DNA of 64,000 nucleotides from Litoreibacter ponti (lineage in GTDB: Bacteria; Pseudomonadota; Alphaproteobacteria; Rhodobacterales; Rhodobacteraceae). The notes below the pieces were generated by a model that was given only the letters and a program-made list of their open reading frames with translations, had not been told where the DNA came from and made no database searches. Of the stretch, positions 1 to 8,438 are shown one piece after another. Both the position numbers and the translations under genes were made by a program. The stretch's first letter is position 1. The number at the start of each line of letters is the position of its first letter. The stretch spans positions 2,232,001-2,296,000 of the forward strand of contig NZ_QBKS01000001.1 of NCBI RefSeq assembly GCF_003054285.1, in the 5' to 3' direction.

Positions 1-94
1 TGCAGGCAAGCGCGCGGATGCGGAACGCGCAACCGACAAAATCCGCGAGAAATTCGGGCCTGACGCGATTCTGAAAGGCCGCTCACTTAGATAG
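1..94 (+). CDS. dinB: DNA polymerase IV, C-terminal end (partial)
   Basis: Only the last 30 codons are in the window; the reading frame enters at base 2 and stops with TAG at 92-94. The translated tail contains ERATDKIREKFG followed by AILKGRSLR, which matches the conserved C-terminus of alphaproteobacterial DinB (Y-family translesion polymerase, the little-finger region and tail). The start, catalytic palm and any LexA site upstream lie outside the window. The identification rests on this short tail alone, so another Y-family member cannot be fully excluded. Confidence 0.7.
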   Translation, partial: AGKRADAERATDKIREKFGPDAILKGRSLR

Positions 95-120
95 GCTTCG
101 TTTTGGTCGAAATACTCCAG

Positions 121-205
121 AGAGTTTGCCCGCGTGGCTGAGAGACAGCGTCTCTCAAAGAACGCAAAAGCATCGCGGGCGCGCCGCGCGCCTTAGGATC
201 ACTCC
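121..205. repeat. Dispersed structured repeat, copy 1
   Basis: This segment recurs at 15571-15651. The two copies share 21 identical bases at the left (122-142) and 22 at the right (162-183), with diverged but still complementary sequence between. Outer arms GCCCGCG (128-134) and CGCGGGC (174-180) are complementary, and an inner hairpin is formed by 139-146 and 150-157 around a 3-base loop. This copy lies between the end of dinB and the end of the convergent amidohydrolase gene, and overlaps that gene's stop codon. It resembles a REP/BIME-type palindromic element rather than an insertion sequence. Confidence 0.75.
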
Positions 206-1059
206 GCCGCCAGCGGCAAAGCCGGCCTGCCCAGTTCCGCAATCTCGCGCAAAACCCGCGCCATCAATTGCCGGAAACTGTCGAAATTGCCATTCGGCCG
301 CACGAACTGCTCGTTCATGTAAAGTGCGCGATCGATCTCGATCTGCACCGCATGTTGCCCCCGGGAAGGACGCCCGTAGGTCTGCGCGATATACGCCCCC
401 GCAAAGGGCGCGTTGCGGCTGACCTTCAGACCCGCCTCCAGAAAAATCGTCTCGATCCGGTCGACGATATGGCCCGCAGCCGATGCGCCGAACCGGTCCC
501 CCAAAACGACTTCCGGGCGTGGCAGGCCCGGGGCGCTGACCGATTGCACGGCCTCGTGGGGCATGGAGTGGAAATCCACCAGAACCGCCTGCCCGAACGC
601 GCGTGTCGTGTCGTCCATCAACTGCCGCAGCCGCGCATGATAGGGGTGCCAATACTGGCTGATGCGCCGCTCGGCCTCCGCCGCGCCGATCTTGCCGGAA
701 TAGATCGCGCGCCCATTGGCCACGACCCGTGGGATCACCCCAAGGCCAGACGCGATGCGCGGGTTATGCGCCGGACGCCTCACGCCTTCGACCACGGCTG
801 GGTCCAACTCGTCGCTGGCCCGGTTCAGATCCAGAAAGGCCCGCGGCATGGTTGCCGCCAAGAACGGTGCGCCGAAACCCGCAACCGGGCCCACCAGCCT
901 GTCCATGAACGCATCCTCCGAGGATCGGATCTGCAGCTCATCAAGCATCGAGCGGCGCAGGAACGCACGCGTGTAAGCCCGGCCACTATGGGGGCTGGCA
1001 AAGACCATATGCGTGGTCTGGACGTCCGGCAGGGACAGGGTGTAGGCGTCGGTGGTCAA
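199..1059 (-). CDS. N-formylglutamate amidohydrolase family protein
   Basis: A 286-residue protein of the N-formylglutamate amidohydrolase (HutG-like) family, which hydrolyses N-formyl-amino acids to formate plus the amino acid. Family features are the N-terminal FASPHSG motif, the acidic SSEDAFMD stretch, AFLDLNRA, a central VDFHSMP metal-site motif and the late QIEIDRALY stretch. No histidine-utilisation genes are adjacent, so a role in histidine breakdown is not shown; a broader formyl-amino-acid hydrolase is possible. It is convergent with dinB, and its stop codon falls inside the dispersed repeat. Confidence 0.85.
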   Translation of the reverse strand: MTTDAYTLSLPDVQTTHMVFASPHSGRAYTRAFLRRSMLDELQIRSSEDAFMDRLVGPVAGFGAPFLAATMPRAFLDLNRASDELDPAVVEGVRRPAHNPRIASGLGVIPRVVANGRAIYSGKIGAAEAERRISQYWHPYHARLRQLMDDTTRAFGQAVLVDFHSMPHEAVQSVSAPGLPRPEVVLGDRFGASAAGHIVDRIETIFLEAGLKVSRNAPFAGAYIAQTYGRPSRGQHAVQIEIDRALYMNEQFVRPNGNFDSFRQLMARVLREIAELGRPALPLAAE

Positions 1060-1218
1060 AAGGCGGGTCTCAAGGCTTCGGTTCCCACGACTATAGGGCG
1101 AAACCCGCGCGCTTCAAAAGCCCTTGAACCACATTCCGACTCCTTCTATAGAGCGCAGACCAATCCGCTCCGGCGGGGCCATATCGCTGTGGCAAAGTCG
1201 GAAAAGTATGGCTCAGAT

Positions 1219-1293
1219 GGGCGCTTAGCTCAGCGGTAGAGCACTTCGTTGACATCGAAGTGGTCACTGGTTCGATCCCAGTAGTGCCCACCA
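1219..1293 (+). tRNA. tRNA-Val (GAC)
   Basis: A cloverleaf can be folded by eye. The acceptor stem GGGCGCT (1219-1225) pairs with AGTGCCC (1283-1289); the D arm is GCTC...GAGC; the anticodon stem CTTCG/CGAAG encloses loop TTGACAT with anticodon GAC at 1251-1253; the T arm carries GGTTCGATCCC. Discriminator A1290 is followed by an encoded CCA (1291-1293). It lies upstream of rpmJ on the same strand. No integrase or attachment duplication was seen nearby. Confidence 0.97.
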
Positions 1294-1347
1294 TCTGAGA
1301 CGAATTCAATGAAGGCGCCCACCGCGCTGGACCACAGGAGAAGAGAC

Positions 1348-1473
1348 ATGAAGGTCAAGAACTCGCTTCGCTCCCTGAAGTCGCGCCACCGGGATTGCCG
1401 GATCGTGCGCCGTAAGGGCCGCGTCTATGTGATCAACAAGACCCAGCCGCGTTTCAAAGCCCGCCAGGGCTAA
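1348..1473 (+). CDS. rpmJ: 50S ribosomal protein L36 (bL36)
   Basis: A 41-residue basic protein beginning MKVKNSLRSLKSRH and ending TQPRFKARQG, the longer bL36 paralogue type found in alphaproteobacteria. It contains a single cysteine (DCRIVRRKG) instead of the usual four zinc ligands, so it is the zinc-free form of L36. A good ribosome binding site (GGAG, 1337-1340) sits 7 bases before the ATG. It follows tRNA-Val by 54 bases and is followed closely by an intrinsic terminator. Confidence 0.95.
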   Translation: MKVKNSLRSLKSRHRDCRIVRRKGRVYVINKTQPRFKARQG

Positions 1474-1493
1474 ACCCCGCGCAACAGGTTTTT

Positions 1494-1523
1494 AGGGCCG
1501 CTCCTTTTGGGGCGGCCTTTTTC
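1494..1523 (+). terminator. Intrinsic terminator after rpmJ
   Basis: The stem pairs 1494-1504 with 1509-1519 (GGCCGC/GCGGCC core, with G-T wobbles), has a TTTT loop and is followed by a T run to 1522. It begins 21 bases after the rpmJ stop. Confidence 0.85.
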
Positions 1524-1539
1524 GTTCTCAAAGGTCTGC

Positions 1540-2052
1540 TCAAAGCCCAGGCCGCGTAATCTCATAGACCGCACAGGACTCACCGTAATGGGTCTCAAGC
1601 CCACGATAGGTCATCCCCAAACGCTCCATCACTTTTTGCGATGCCAGATTGTCCCGATGGGCGACCGAGACCAGATAATCGACTCCAACTTGCTGAAAGC
1701 CATATTCCATCGCCGCCCGCCCGGCCTCGGTTGCAAAACCTTTCCCGTGAAAAGCCGGAACCAACCGCCAGCCAATTTCCAACGGTGCGCTTTCCTCGTG
1801 TGCAAGGTGCTGCAGACAGGCGGCACCGACCAACGTGTCGCTGTCTCGCAAGAAGACCGACCACCAGCCAAACCCATATTTTTGCCAACGCATCTGCGCC
1901 TTGGCGATATAGGCTTCAGTCTCCGCCATCGTCTCGACATCACCCAAATAACGCATCACTTCCGGGTCGCTGCTCATAACATTTAGCTGCGCAGCGTGCT
2001 CTGGCGCGTAAGGCGTCAGAAACAAGCGATCCGTGAAAATATCTCGGGACAA
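1540..2052 (-). CDS. GNAT family N-acetyltransferase (RimJ/RimL-like)
   Basis: A 170-residue GNAT acetyltransferase. It opens with the RimJ/RimL-type pattern TDRLFLTPYAPEHAAQL, has the acetyl-CoA binding region around FHGKGFATEAGRAAMEYGF, and ends with the NLASQKVMERLGM motif (N and S after beta-7) typical of the family. The substrate may be a protein N-terminus or a small molecule and cannot be told from sequence. Its start is only 8 bases from the stop of the upstream caspase-fold gene, so it is probably the last gene of that minus-strand run. It converges on the rpmJ terminator. Confidence 0.85.
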   Translation of the reverse strand: MSRDIFTDRLFLTPYAPEHAAQLNVMSSDPEVMRYLGDVETMAETEAYIAKAQMRWQKYGFGWWSVFLRDSDTLVGAACLQHLAHEESAPLEIGWRLVPAFHGKGFATEAGRAAMEYGFQQVGVDYLVSVAHRDNLASQKVMERLGMTYRGLETHYGESCAVYEITRPGL

Positions 2053-2060
2053 GACGCCCC

Positions 2061-3707
2061 CTAGCGCAAGACAGAGTCGGCAAGCAGGCGCACAAGTGTC
2101 GCCTGATTGAGGTAACCGGTTTTCGTCAGGTTGCGCGCTTCCTGATACCTGCGGATGGCGCGGCGTGTTTCTTCGTCAAATGTGCCGTCGACCTCGCCTG
2201 GTTTCAGGTCGAGTTTTGCCAGCCGATCCTCGATCAGACGCCGCGTTCCGACGTTCAGGCCCAGCCGCTCCTCGTTTCGCGCGGCGGCCTGCAGGGCGGC
2301 AGCATTGCGTTGCTGGAACTCCAGATCGCTGATCTTGGCCTGCGCTTCAGCCGCAAACGCCCCGGCGGGATTGCCCTGCAAGTATCCTTGATACGCCGCA
2401 AGTGTCCCGGTGGAGACTGCCGCATCCCACGTCGCGCGGTCCTGCGTCGCAGCAGCCTCACGCCGTGCAGCCTCAAAAGGCTTCAGCCGCGCCTGCGCGA
2501 TTTCCGCAAAGACCCCGTCAGGGTAGCGCTCGAGATAGGCGCGCAAGCCCGCTTCATCCCCCTGCTCGCCGGTTGCCTGCCAATACGCCCGATCAGCGCG
2601 CTCGATCTCGAGCTGGCGCAGCCGCGCCTGTTCCTCCAGCTCTGCCGCTCGGCGCTCCGCTTGGGTGGCCAACAGGGTCAGCTGCGGTCCGGTCAAAAAC
2701 CCCGTCGCTTCGGCGGCATTCTCGCTTTGCCATTTCGCGATGGCCGCGCGCGACCCCGGGCCGAAGATGCCATCAATCCCTCGCGGATCATAATCAAGAA
2801 GCGACAAGGCTCGCTGGATTTCCCGCCGCCGCGCACGGTTCAGTGACAGCGCATCCTCAGCAGCCTCGGCCCGGCGCGCAGGCTCATTTTCGATCTCTGC
2901 AATGCGCGCCCGTGCCTCATCTGCAAAAAGCCCGTCCGGGTGTTGCTGAAGGTAGTTCCGGAAGCCCTCGACCGTGCCGATGGTTTGCGTCACCCGCCAT
3001 AAACTCTTCTCTGACGCATCCGGGTCCACAACCGGCGCGGCCTGTCCGTCCGCAGGCAGAAACGGCACCAACGGTGCCTGAAAGCCGCGCAGGATCAGCG
3101 ACGGCCAACCCTCTAGCGCGGTGACCAGCGAGCGCCCCGGCTGCGCCAGCTCGTCCCTCGCAAAATCGGCGAGCGCCTCGGTCGGGCCTTCGATCACCGT
3201 GACACCTTGCGGGATGTCCAACGCACCGATGCCCTGCACCAGCCCCGCGCCATAGTCGAATTCTGCACCTTCACTTCCCAGCAAAACCACCGCGCCGCCG
3301 GGCGCGCGACCCGCGATCTCCAAAATCGTGCCAAGCGAAATCCCCTGATCCGCCACCGTCACCAAGCTGGGAGCGTCCGCATCCCCGGTCAGATACCATG
3401 TCTCACCCGTGCTCCGCGCGAAATGCCCGGCCAAGGCGATCACGATCCGACCCGAACCGTCCGCCTGCGCCTCGAAGCCGGACAGCGCATCAATCATATC
3501 CGGGAAGCCCAGCTCGTCGGCCTCGACCACCTCGAAGCCCGCATCCTGAAGCGGAGCCACCGCGTCGAATATCTCATCCGCCGCGCGTAAATCTCGGCCG
3601 TTGGCGTAGTCTTCGGTTGCGGCGAGGAACGCGACGTCCGCAGCGCCCACCGGGGCGACGCTCAGAAGCAGGGCGGTCAGGCAGGCAGTGGGTCGCATGT
3701 TCGGCAT
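2061..3707 (-). CDS. Caspase-fold (likely inactive) protein with two peptidoglycan-binding domains
   Basis: A secreted or periplasmic protein of 548 residues. A signal peptide (1-22) is followed by a caspase/metacaspase-like alpha-beta domain (about 24-220) in which the expected SGHG motif reads LAGHF (His95) and the expected D-x-C nucleophile position reads VLLGSEG, so the catalytic cysteine appears lost. Three short repeats of the form YL..P.G.FA.EA.A.I (about 253-280, 385-410, 440-468) follow, interleaved with two peptidoglycan-binding-1 domains (about 287-347 and 485-545, each with the D(G)xFGxxTRxAIxxxQ-like pattern). A second in-frame ATG at 3698 has a better-spaced AAAGG site. Only 6 bases separate it from the PaaK-like gene, implying cotranscription. 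Confidence 0.75.
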   Translation of the reverse strand: MPNMRPTACLTALLLSVAPVGAADVAFLAATEDYANGRDLRAADEIFDAVAPLQDAGFEVVEADELGFPDMIDALSGFEAQADGSGRIVIALAGHFARSTGETWYLTGDADAPSLVTVADQGISLGTILEIAGRAPGGAVVLLGSEGAEFDYGAGLVQGIGALDIPQGVTVIEGPTEALADFARDELAQPGRSLVTALEGWPSLILRGFQAPLVPFLPADGQAAPVVDPDASEKSLWRVTQTIGTVEGFRNYLQQHPDGLFADEARARIAEIENEPARRAEAAEDALSLNRARRREIQRALSLLDYDPRGIDGIFGPGSRAAIAKWQSENAAEATGFLTGPQLTLLATQAERRAAELEEQARLRQLEIERADRAYWQATGEQGDEAGLRAYLERYPDGVFAEIAQARLKPFEAARREAAATQDRATWDAAVSTGTLAAYQGYLQGNPAGAFAAEAQAKISDLEFQQRNAAALQAAARNEERLGLNVGTRRLIEDRLAKLDLKPGEVDGTFDEETRRAIRRYQEARNLTKTGYLNQATLVRLLADSVLR

Positions 3708-3713
3708 CCTTTG

Positions 3714-4943
3714 TTAGTCGTAGCTGCGGGTATCCTCGATGACCAAACCGTCATTGGGCAGGGATCCCACGGGCACAACGTCGACCGCGCCCTTTAGTTT
3801 CAGCACCTCCGCGACCGAGGCCGCGTAGGCTTGCGCATCTCCACCCGGGCTTTCCACCTTGACGGACATCACATCCATCTCACCCTCGCGGCTTGCGATC
3901 ACGCGGGCGCGGGTCACTTCGGGGTGGCGCGCAACGAGATCGGCCACTTGTTCGGGCCGCACGAACATGCCCTTGATCTTGGTCGTCTGATCCGCGCGCC
4001 CCATCCAGCCCTTGATGCGCGTGTTGGTTCGCCCGCAGGGTGACAGGCCGGGCATGATCGCCGACATATCCCCCGTGGCAAAGCGGATCAGCGGATAGTC
4101 CGGGTTGAGCGAGGTCACCAAGATCTCGCCCACCTGCCCTTCCGGCACCGGATCGCCCGTCCCGGGCGTGACGATCTCGACGATCACGCCCTCGTCGAGG
4201 ATCATGCCCTCCATCGCCTCGCTCTCATAGGCGATATGGCCAAGATCGGCGGTCGCATAGCATTGCAGGCAGCTGATGCCGCGATCCGCATAGGCCTGTC
4301 GCAGAGACGGGAACAGCGCGCCGCCGGACACCGCCGCCTTTGTAAACCCAAGCGCCACGCCCATCTCGTCGGCCTTCTCGAGGATCACGTTCAGGTAATC
4401 CGGCGTGCCCGCGTAGGCGGTCGCGCCGACGTCCTTGGCCGCGCGCACCTGCAGCTCCGTCTGCCCGGTCCCTGCAGGCAGCACCCGCGCGCCCACGGCT
4501 CGCGCGCCATTCTCGAACATCATGCCCGCGGGCGTCAGGTGGTAGCCAAAGCAGTTCTGCACCGTGTCCTCTGCGCCGATGCCGCAGGCATGCAGGAACC
4601 GCCCGAACCGCCACCAGTCATGTGACACGCCACCCGGCTCATAGATCGGTCCGGGCGATTGAAACACATGGGCGGCGTTGCTGACGGCCATACCGCCGAA
4701 GGGCGGCGTCTCGGCCTGCCATGTCACGAGGTCGGACTTGCGCAAGACCGGAAGCGAGCGCAGTTCAGACAGGGTGGAAAGCGCACCGCCATCCGGCAAA
4801 CAATTGTCGTTGCCGGACCGCACGCGCGTGAGCTGCGCATTCAGCGCGTCCAGGTGCGCGGCCTCACGGGCATCCTGAGATCGTGTCTCCAAGTCGTCAA
4901 AATAGCCCAAGCGCCCTGTCTCCATTTGGTTAGAAATACTCAA
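3714..4943 (-). CDS. PaaK-like AMP-dependent CoA ligase family protein with degenerate P-loop
   Basis: A 409-residue member of the phenylacetate-CoA ligase family of adenylate-forming enzymes. Later family motifs are clear: CYATADLGH, a VGEILVTSLN stretch, IRFATGDMSA, and GRADQTTKIKGMFVRPEQV, then the small C-terminal domain. The usual Ser/Thr/Gly-rich ATP P-loop is replaced by FQSPGPIYEPGG (about residues 93-104), so ordinary adenylation is uncertain. It is 6 bases after livF in a Liv transporter operon that also has a second CoA ligase, which points to activation of the imported carboxylate or a non-catalytic accessory role. Confidence 0.8.
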   Translation of the reverse strand: MSISNQMETGRLGYFDDLETRSQDAREAAHLDALNAQLTRVRSGNDNCLPDGGALSTLSELRSLPVLRKSDLVTWQAETPPFGGMAVSNAAHVFQSPGPIYEPGGVSHDWWRFGRFLHACGIGAEDTVQNCFGYHLTPAGMMFENGARAVGARVLPAGTGQTELQVRAAKDVGATAYAGTPDYLNVILEKADEMGVALGFTKAAVSGGALFPSLRQAYADRGISCLQCYATADLGHIAYESEAMEGMILDEGVIVEIVTPGTGDPVPEGQVGEILVTSLNPDYPLIRFATGDMSAIMPGLSPCGRTNTRIKGWMGRADQTTKIKGMFVRPEQVADLVARHPEVTRARVIASREGEMDVMSVKVESPGGDAQAYAASVAEVLKLKGAVDVVPVGSLPNDGLVIEDTRSYD

Positions 4944-4949
4944 ATGTGG

Positions 4950-5771
4950 CTACGACAGCCACCGTTTGCGCCGCCGGTAGCTGCGCACGTCGCGGAAGGA
5001 TTTGCGGCCCTCGTCGCTCATGCCGAGGTAGAATTCCTTCACATCCGGGTTCTCGCGCAGCTCGGCGGCGGGGCCGTCCATCACGACGCGACCGGACTCC
5101 AGAATATAGCCATAATGGGCAAAGCGCAGCGCCACGTTCGTGTTCTGCTCGGCCAGCAGGAAGGACACGCCCTCCTGCTCATTGAGCGATTTCACGATCC
5201 CGAAAATCTCTTCCACCAGCTGCGGCGCCAGCCCCATCGAGGGCTCGTCGAGCAGGATCGTCTCGGGTCGCGCCATCATCGCGCGGCCGATGGCGCACAT
5301 CTGCTGCTCGCCGCCCGATGTATAGCCCGCCTGGCTCTGCCGCCGTTCCTTGAGACGCGGGAAGTAGGTGTAGACCTTCTCCAGATCCTCAGCCACGGCC
5401 CCCCGCCCATCGGAGCGGGTGTAAGCCCCGGTCATGAGGTTCTCCTCGACCGTGAGGTGCTCGAAGCAATGCCGCCCCTCCATCACCTGAATCACGCCGC
5501 GCTTGACCATATCCGCCGGGTCCAGCCCCGCAACATGATCGCCGCGATAGATGATCGAGCCTTTGGTGACCTCACCGCGCTCGGAATGCAGCAGGTTCGA
5601 CACCGCCTTCAGCGTGGTCGTCTTGCCCGCGCCATTGCCGCCCAGAAGCGCGGTGACCCCGCCCTGCGCCACCTTTAGCGAGACGCCCTTCAGCACGAGG
5701 ATCACATGGTTATAGATCACCTCGATATTGTTCACCTCAAGCAGGGTGTCGGTTTTCGCGCCGTCCAGCAT
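4950..5771 (-). CDS. livF: Branched-chain amino acid-type ABC transporter ATP-binding protein LivF
   Basis: A 273-residue ATPase of the HAAT (Liv) family. Walker A GGNGAGKTTT (about 44-53), the ABC signature TSGGEQQ and Walker B ILLDEPSMGLAP are intact. It is about 35 residues longer than typical LivF, with a basic C-terminal tail ending RSYRRRKRWLS. It pairs with LivG, LivH, LivM and LivK encoded in the same run. The neighbouring acyl-CoA ligases suggest that the substrate is an organic or aromatic acid rather than leucine itself. Confidence 0.92.
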   Translation of the reverse strand: MLDGAKTDTLLEVNNIEVIYNHVILVLKGVSLKVAQGGVTALLGGNGAGKTTTLKAVSNLLHSERGEVTKGSIIYRGDHVAGLDPADMVKRGVIQVMEGRHCFEHLTVEENLMTGAYTRSDGRGAVAEDLEKVYTYFPRLKERRQSQAGYTSGGEQQMCAIGRAMMARPETILLDEPSMGLAPQLVEEIFGIVKSLNEQEGVSFLLAEQNTNVALRFAHYGYILESGRVVMDGPAAELRENPDVKEFYLGMSDEGRKSFRDVRSYRRRKRWLS

Positions 5772-5785
5772 GTCTCAAACCTCTC

Positions 5786-7006
5786 CTAGAATTCCAGGGC
5801 CGCGGCGCGCACTTCGCGCGGGCCCTTCCATGTGATGTTTCCGCTCATCGCCAAGGCCTCGCCGCGCGCGTAGAGCGCCCTTGTGACACAGGCCGAAAAT
5901 ATCTCGTCTGTTTCATCGCACCCCAACTCTTCAAAGTCAGGGGCTTTGACCGCGCGCAAGCGCCAGCCTGCGCGCTCCGCCACCTCGACCGTGCGCAACA
6001 GCGAGCTGCGGAGCCCCTCGTCGATGATCAGGTCGATGTTGCGCTCGGCGAGATCGGACAGCTTGGTGCCCGTTTCGACCTCGCGTACCCGCAGATCGTC
6101 ATTGATAATCAGATAGGCATTCACCCTTAGATCCACGTTCAGCAAATTCGCGCCTTCGCGCAGTCCTCGCTCAATACCGTCGAGGAAGATGTGCTCTCGC
6201 ACCCCCGCATCGGTATAAAGCTGCCCGTTGATCCGGCGCGGCGGAAAGAAGCCGGGGATCGCGCTGGTCGCCAGCACGGCTTCCGTCAAACAGTCGCGCT
6301 TCACCGCCAGCGGCACGTCCTCCTTGGCCGCAAACAGTCCGACGTCCAGCAGTGAAAACCGCCCCGTGTCGATATTCGTGGCTCCGATCACCAGCTCGTT
6401 CTCGGCCTTCCACCGCGCGGCGATGGCCTCAATCAGCTCGGCATCAATGGCCGCCCGTACCCGCGCCTCGAGCGGCTTTACGTCATAGAGCGCGTTGGCC
6501 CCCAAAAGCTCGAACAGGCCACGCGCGCGCACGAGATCGCGGTCACCCACGCCGGTGTTAAGGCGCAGGCGATCGTCGAAGGCTGCGCCCGCGAAAACCA
6601 CCGGGGCGATGATCCCACCGGCGCTGGCCCCTGTCACGACATTGAAATCAGGCCGCGTGCCGGCCTTGGTCCATCCCGCAAGAAATCCGCTCGCGAACGC
6701 GCCGTACTGGCCGCCCGTCGACAGGGCCAAAAGGTTCAGCTGCACGGTGCGGCGCGGCGGTGCGGCACGGCGGGTCGGTGCGGTGGCGGGCTCGGGGGCC
6801 TGTTCGCCTTCGATCACCCGCAGCATCATATTGCCCAGAGCCGCCCCCATGTCCGGCTCGGACGGGACAGCGCCTTGGCTCGCGACCTCTATGGGCGCGT
6901 CATGGGTCAGCCCCGCACACATGTTGTCCGCAACCATAGAGCCCGAGCAGGCGCTCAGGCCGAAGGCAAGGAAGGCAGCGATAGACATCGGGGCGACAGG
7001 TCTCAC
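5786..7006 (-). CDS. Patatin-like phospholipase lipoprotein
   Basis: A 406-residue protein with a lipoprotein signal (lipobox LSAC, Cys20), a low-complexity Pro/Ala/Arg linker (about 68-86), and a patatin domain. The oxyanion-hole region is STGGQYGAF (96-104), the nucleophile elbow TGASAGG places Ser128 as nucleophile, and the DAG motif at 266-268 supplies the catalytic Asp. It should be anchored to an envelope membrane and hydrolyse acyl esters. It sits between livK and livF, 14 bases before livF, which is unusual for a transporter operon and suggests it could release the acyl substrate that the system takes up. Confidence 0.85.
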   Translation of the reverse strand: MRPVAPMSIAAFLAFGLSACSGSMVADNMCAGLTHDAPIEVASQGAVPSEPDMGAALGNMMLRVIEGEQAPEPATAPTRRAAPPRRTVQLNLLALSTGGQYGAFASGFLAGWTKAGTRPDFNVVTGASAGGIIAPVVFAGAAFDDRLRLNTGVGDRDLVRARGLFELLGANALYDVKPLEARVRAAIDAELIEAIAARWKAENELVIGATNIDTGRFSLLDVGLFAAKEDVPLAVKRDCLTEAVLATSAIPGFFPPRRINGQLYTDAGVREHIFLDGIERGLREGANLLNVDLRVNAYLIINDDLRVREVETGTKLSDLAERNIDLIIDEGLRSSLLRTVEVAERAGWRLRAVKAPDFEELGCDETDEIFSACVTRALYARGEALAMSGNITWKGPREVRAAALEF

Positions 7007-7083
7007 AACACATGCGGGTCAAAGGGAAAAGAGAAACTCCCCCGGCGCGCCACATTTGGGCATGCCGGGGGAGGTCGTGTGGT

Positions 7084-8370
7084 TTAGGAGCAGCCCGGCG
7101 TGATGCCAGCCTCAGCCGCAAACGCGGCGCTGTCCTCTTCGATCAGCGGCAGGATGACATCCTGGTCGGAGCCCTCGTAGCCGGTGATCAGGTTCCACTT
7201 GCCAGCGGCCGCATCCCACTGCGCCACGGCACCAAGACCGTTGCCGCCGTGGTTTTCACAGGACACTTTGAATTCCGGGCCGAAGTTCGGCAGGCCAAGG
7301 GCCTCCATCTTCGCCTCGGTCATCTCCAGCGCCTCCATCCCGTCGCGCATCATCGCAGGGGTGATGTCGGCGGTGCCATGGATTTCCTGCGCGGTCTTCG
7401 CGGCCTCGGCAGCCAACATCGCGGCATACATGCCACGGTTGTAGAGCGCCGTGCCAAGCTGATCGCCCGCACCGGCGGCCTTGCCCGCGTCGACCACATA
7501 TTGCTGCAGGTCATCATAGAGCGGGTAGTCGCGGCCAAGGTTGTGGAAGGTCAGCGCCTTGTAGCCATTGGCACGGTCACCCGCGGGCAGCACGTCATTT
7601 TCAGAGCCGGACCACCAGATGCCGATGAAGTTCTCCATCGGGTAGCGGATGTTGGCCGCTTCCTGAATGGCCACCTGGTTCATCACGCCCCAGCCATACA
7701 TGATGACATTGTCGGGGCGCTGCTGGCGGATTTGCAGCCACTGCGACTTCTGCTCCTGGCCGGGGTGATCCACCGGCACCAGCATCAGCTCGAAGCCATG
7801 CTTCTTGCTCAGCTCTTCCAGCGTACGGATCGGCTCCTTGCCATAGGCTGAGTTGTGGTAAACCAGCGCGATCTTTTTGCCGGAGATGTCGCCCAGCGAC
7901 ATGATGTGGTTGATCGCGTGGCTCGCGCCGTCCCAGTAGTTGGCCGGGTAGTTGAACACGTTCGAGAACACCTCGCCATTCTTGGCAGAAGTCCGGCCGT
8001 AGCCCATCGTGTGCATCGGAATGCCGTCGGCGGTCACTTTCGGGATCAGCTGGTAGGTGATGCCGGTCGACAGCGGCTGATACACCAGCGCGCCCTCGCC
8101 TTTGGTCGCCTCGTAGCACTCCACGCCCTTCTCGGTGTTGTAGCCGGTCTCGCATTCCAGCACGCGGGCCGGGATGCCGCCGATGCCGCCGTCACGCTCG
8201 TTGAGCAGGGTGAAGTAGTCCTCATAGCCATCCGCAAAGGGGATGCCGTTCGCCGCATAGGGCCCGGTCCGGTAGGACAGGCTTGGGAACACCAGGTCCG
8301 CTAGGACCGGGGAGGCCGCCATGATGGCCGCCAGTGTCATCGTTGTCAGTGTCATCGTTGTCAGTTTCAT
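7084..8370 (-). CDS. ABC transporter periplasmic substrate-binding protein (LivK type)
   Basis: A 428-residue type I periplasmic binding protein with a Sec signal peptide ending ASPVLA-DL. The mature part has the LivK/Peripla_BP_6 layout (GGIGGIPARVLECETGYNTEKGVECYE near the N-terminus, KIALVYHNSAYGKEP in the middle). Three in-frame ATGs 15 bases apart (8370, 8355, 8340) arise from a tandem repeat; the first has a GGAGG site upstream. It is the solute receptor of the LivFGHM permease encoded around it. The ligand is unknown. Confidence 0.9.
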   Translation of the reverse strand: MKLTTMTLTTMTLAAIMAASPVLADLVFPSLSYRTGPYAANGIPFADGYEDYFTLLNERDGGIGGIPARVLECETGYNTEKGVECYEATKGEGALVYQPLSTGITYQLIPKVTADGIPMHTMGYGRTSAKNGEVFSNVFNYPANYWDGASHAINHIMSLGDISGKKIALVYHNSAYGKEPIRTLEELSKKHGFELMLVPVDHPGQEQKSQWLQIRQQRPDNVIMYGWGVMNQVAIQEAANIRYPMENFIGIWWSGSENDVLPAGDRANGYKALTFHNLGRDYPLYDDLQQYVVDAGKAAGAGDQLGTALYNRGMYAAMLAAEAAKTAQEIHGTADITPAMMRDGMEALEMTEAKMEALGLPNFGPEFKVSCENHGGNGLGAVAQWDAAAGKWNLITGYEGSDQDVILPLIEEDSAAFAAEAGITPGCS

Positions 8371-8438
8371 CGTTTCATTTCCTCCCTAGGATATTTCGAT
8401 GGATGATGAAGGACGGGGTTTCTCCCCCGCCTCATGGG

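Noticed and set aside
1219..1293. tRNA-Val as an integration site for a mobile element
   Set aside because: No integrase, direct repeat of the tRNA 3' end or foreign composition was found nearby.
1091..1309. Minus-strand open frame covering tRNA-Val
   Set aside because: It covers the tRNA gene and has no family match or ribosome site.
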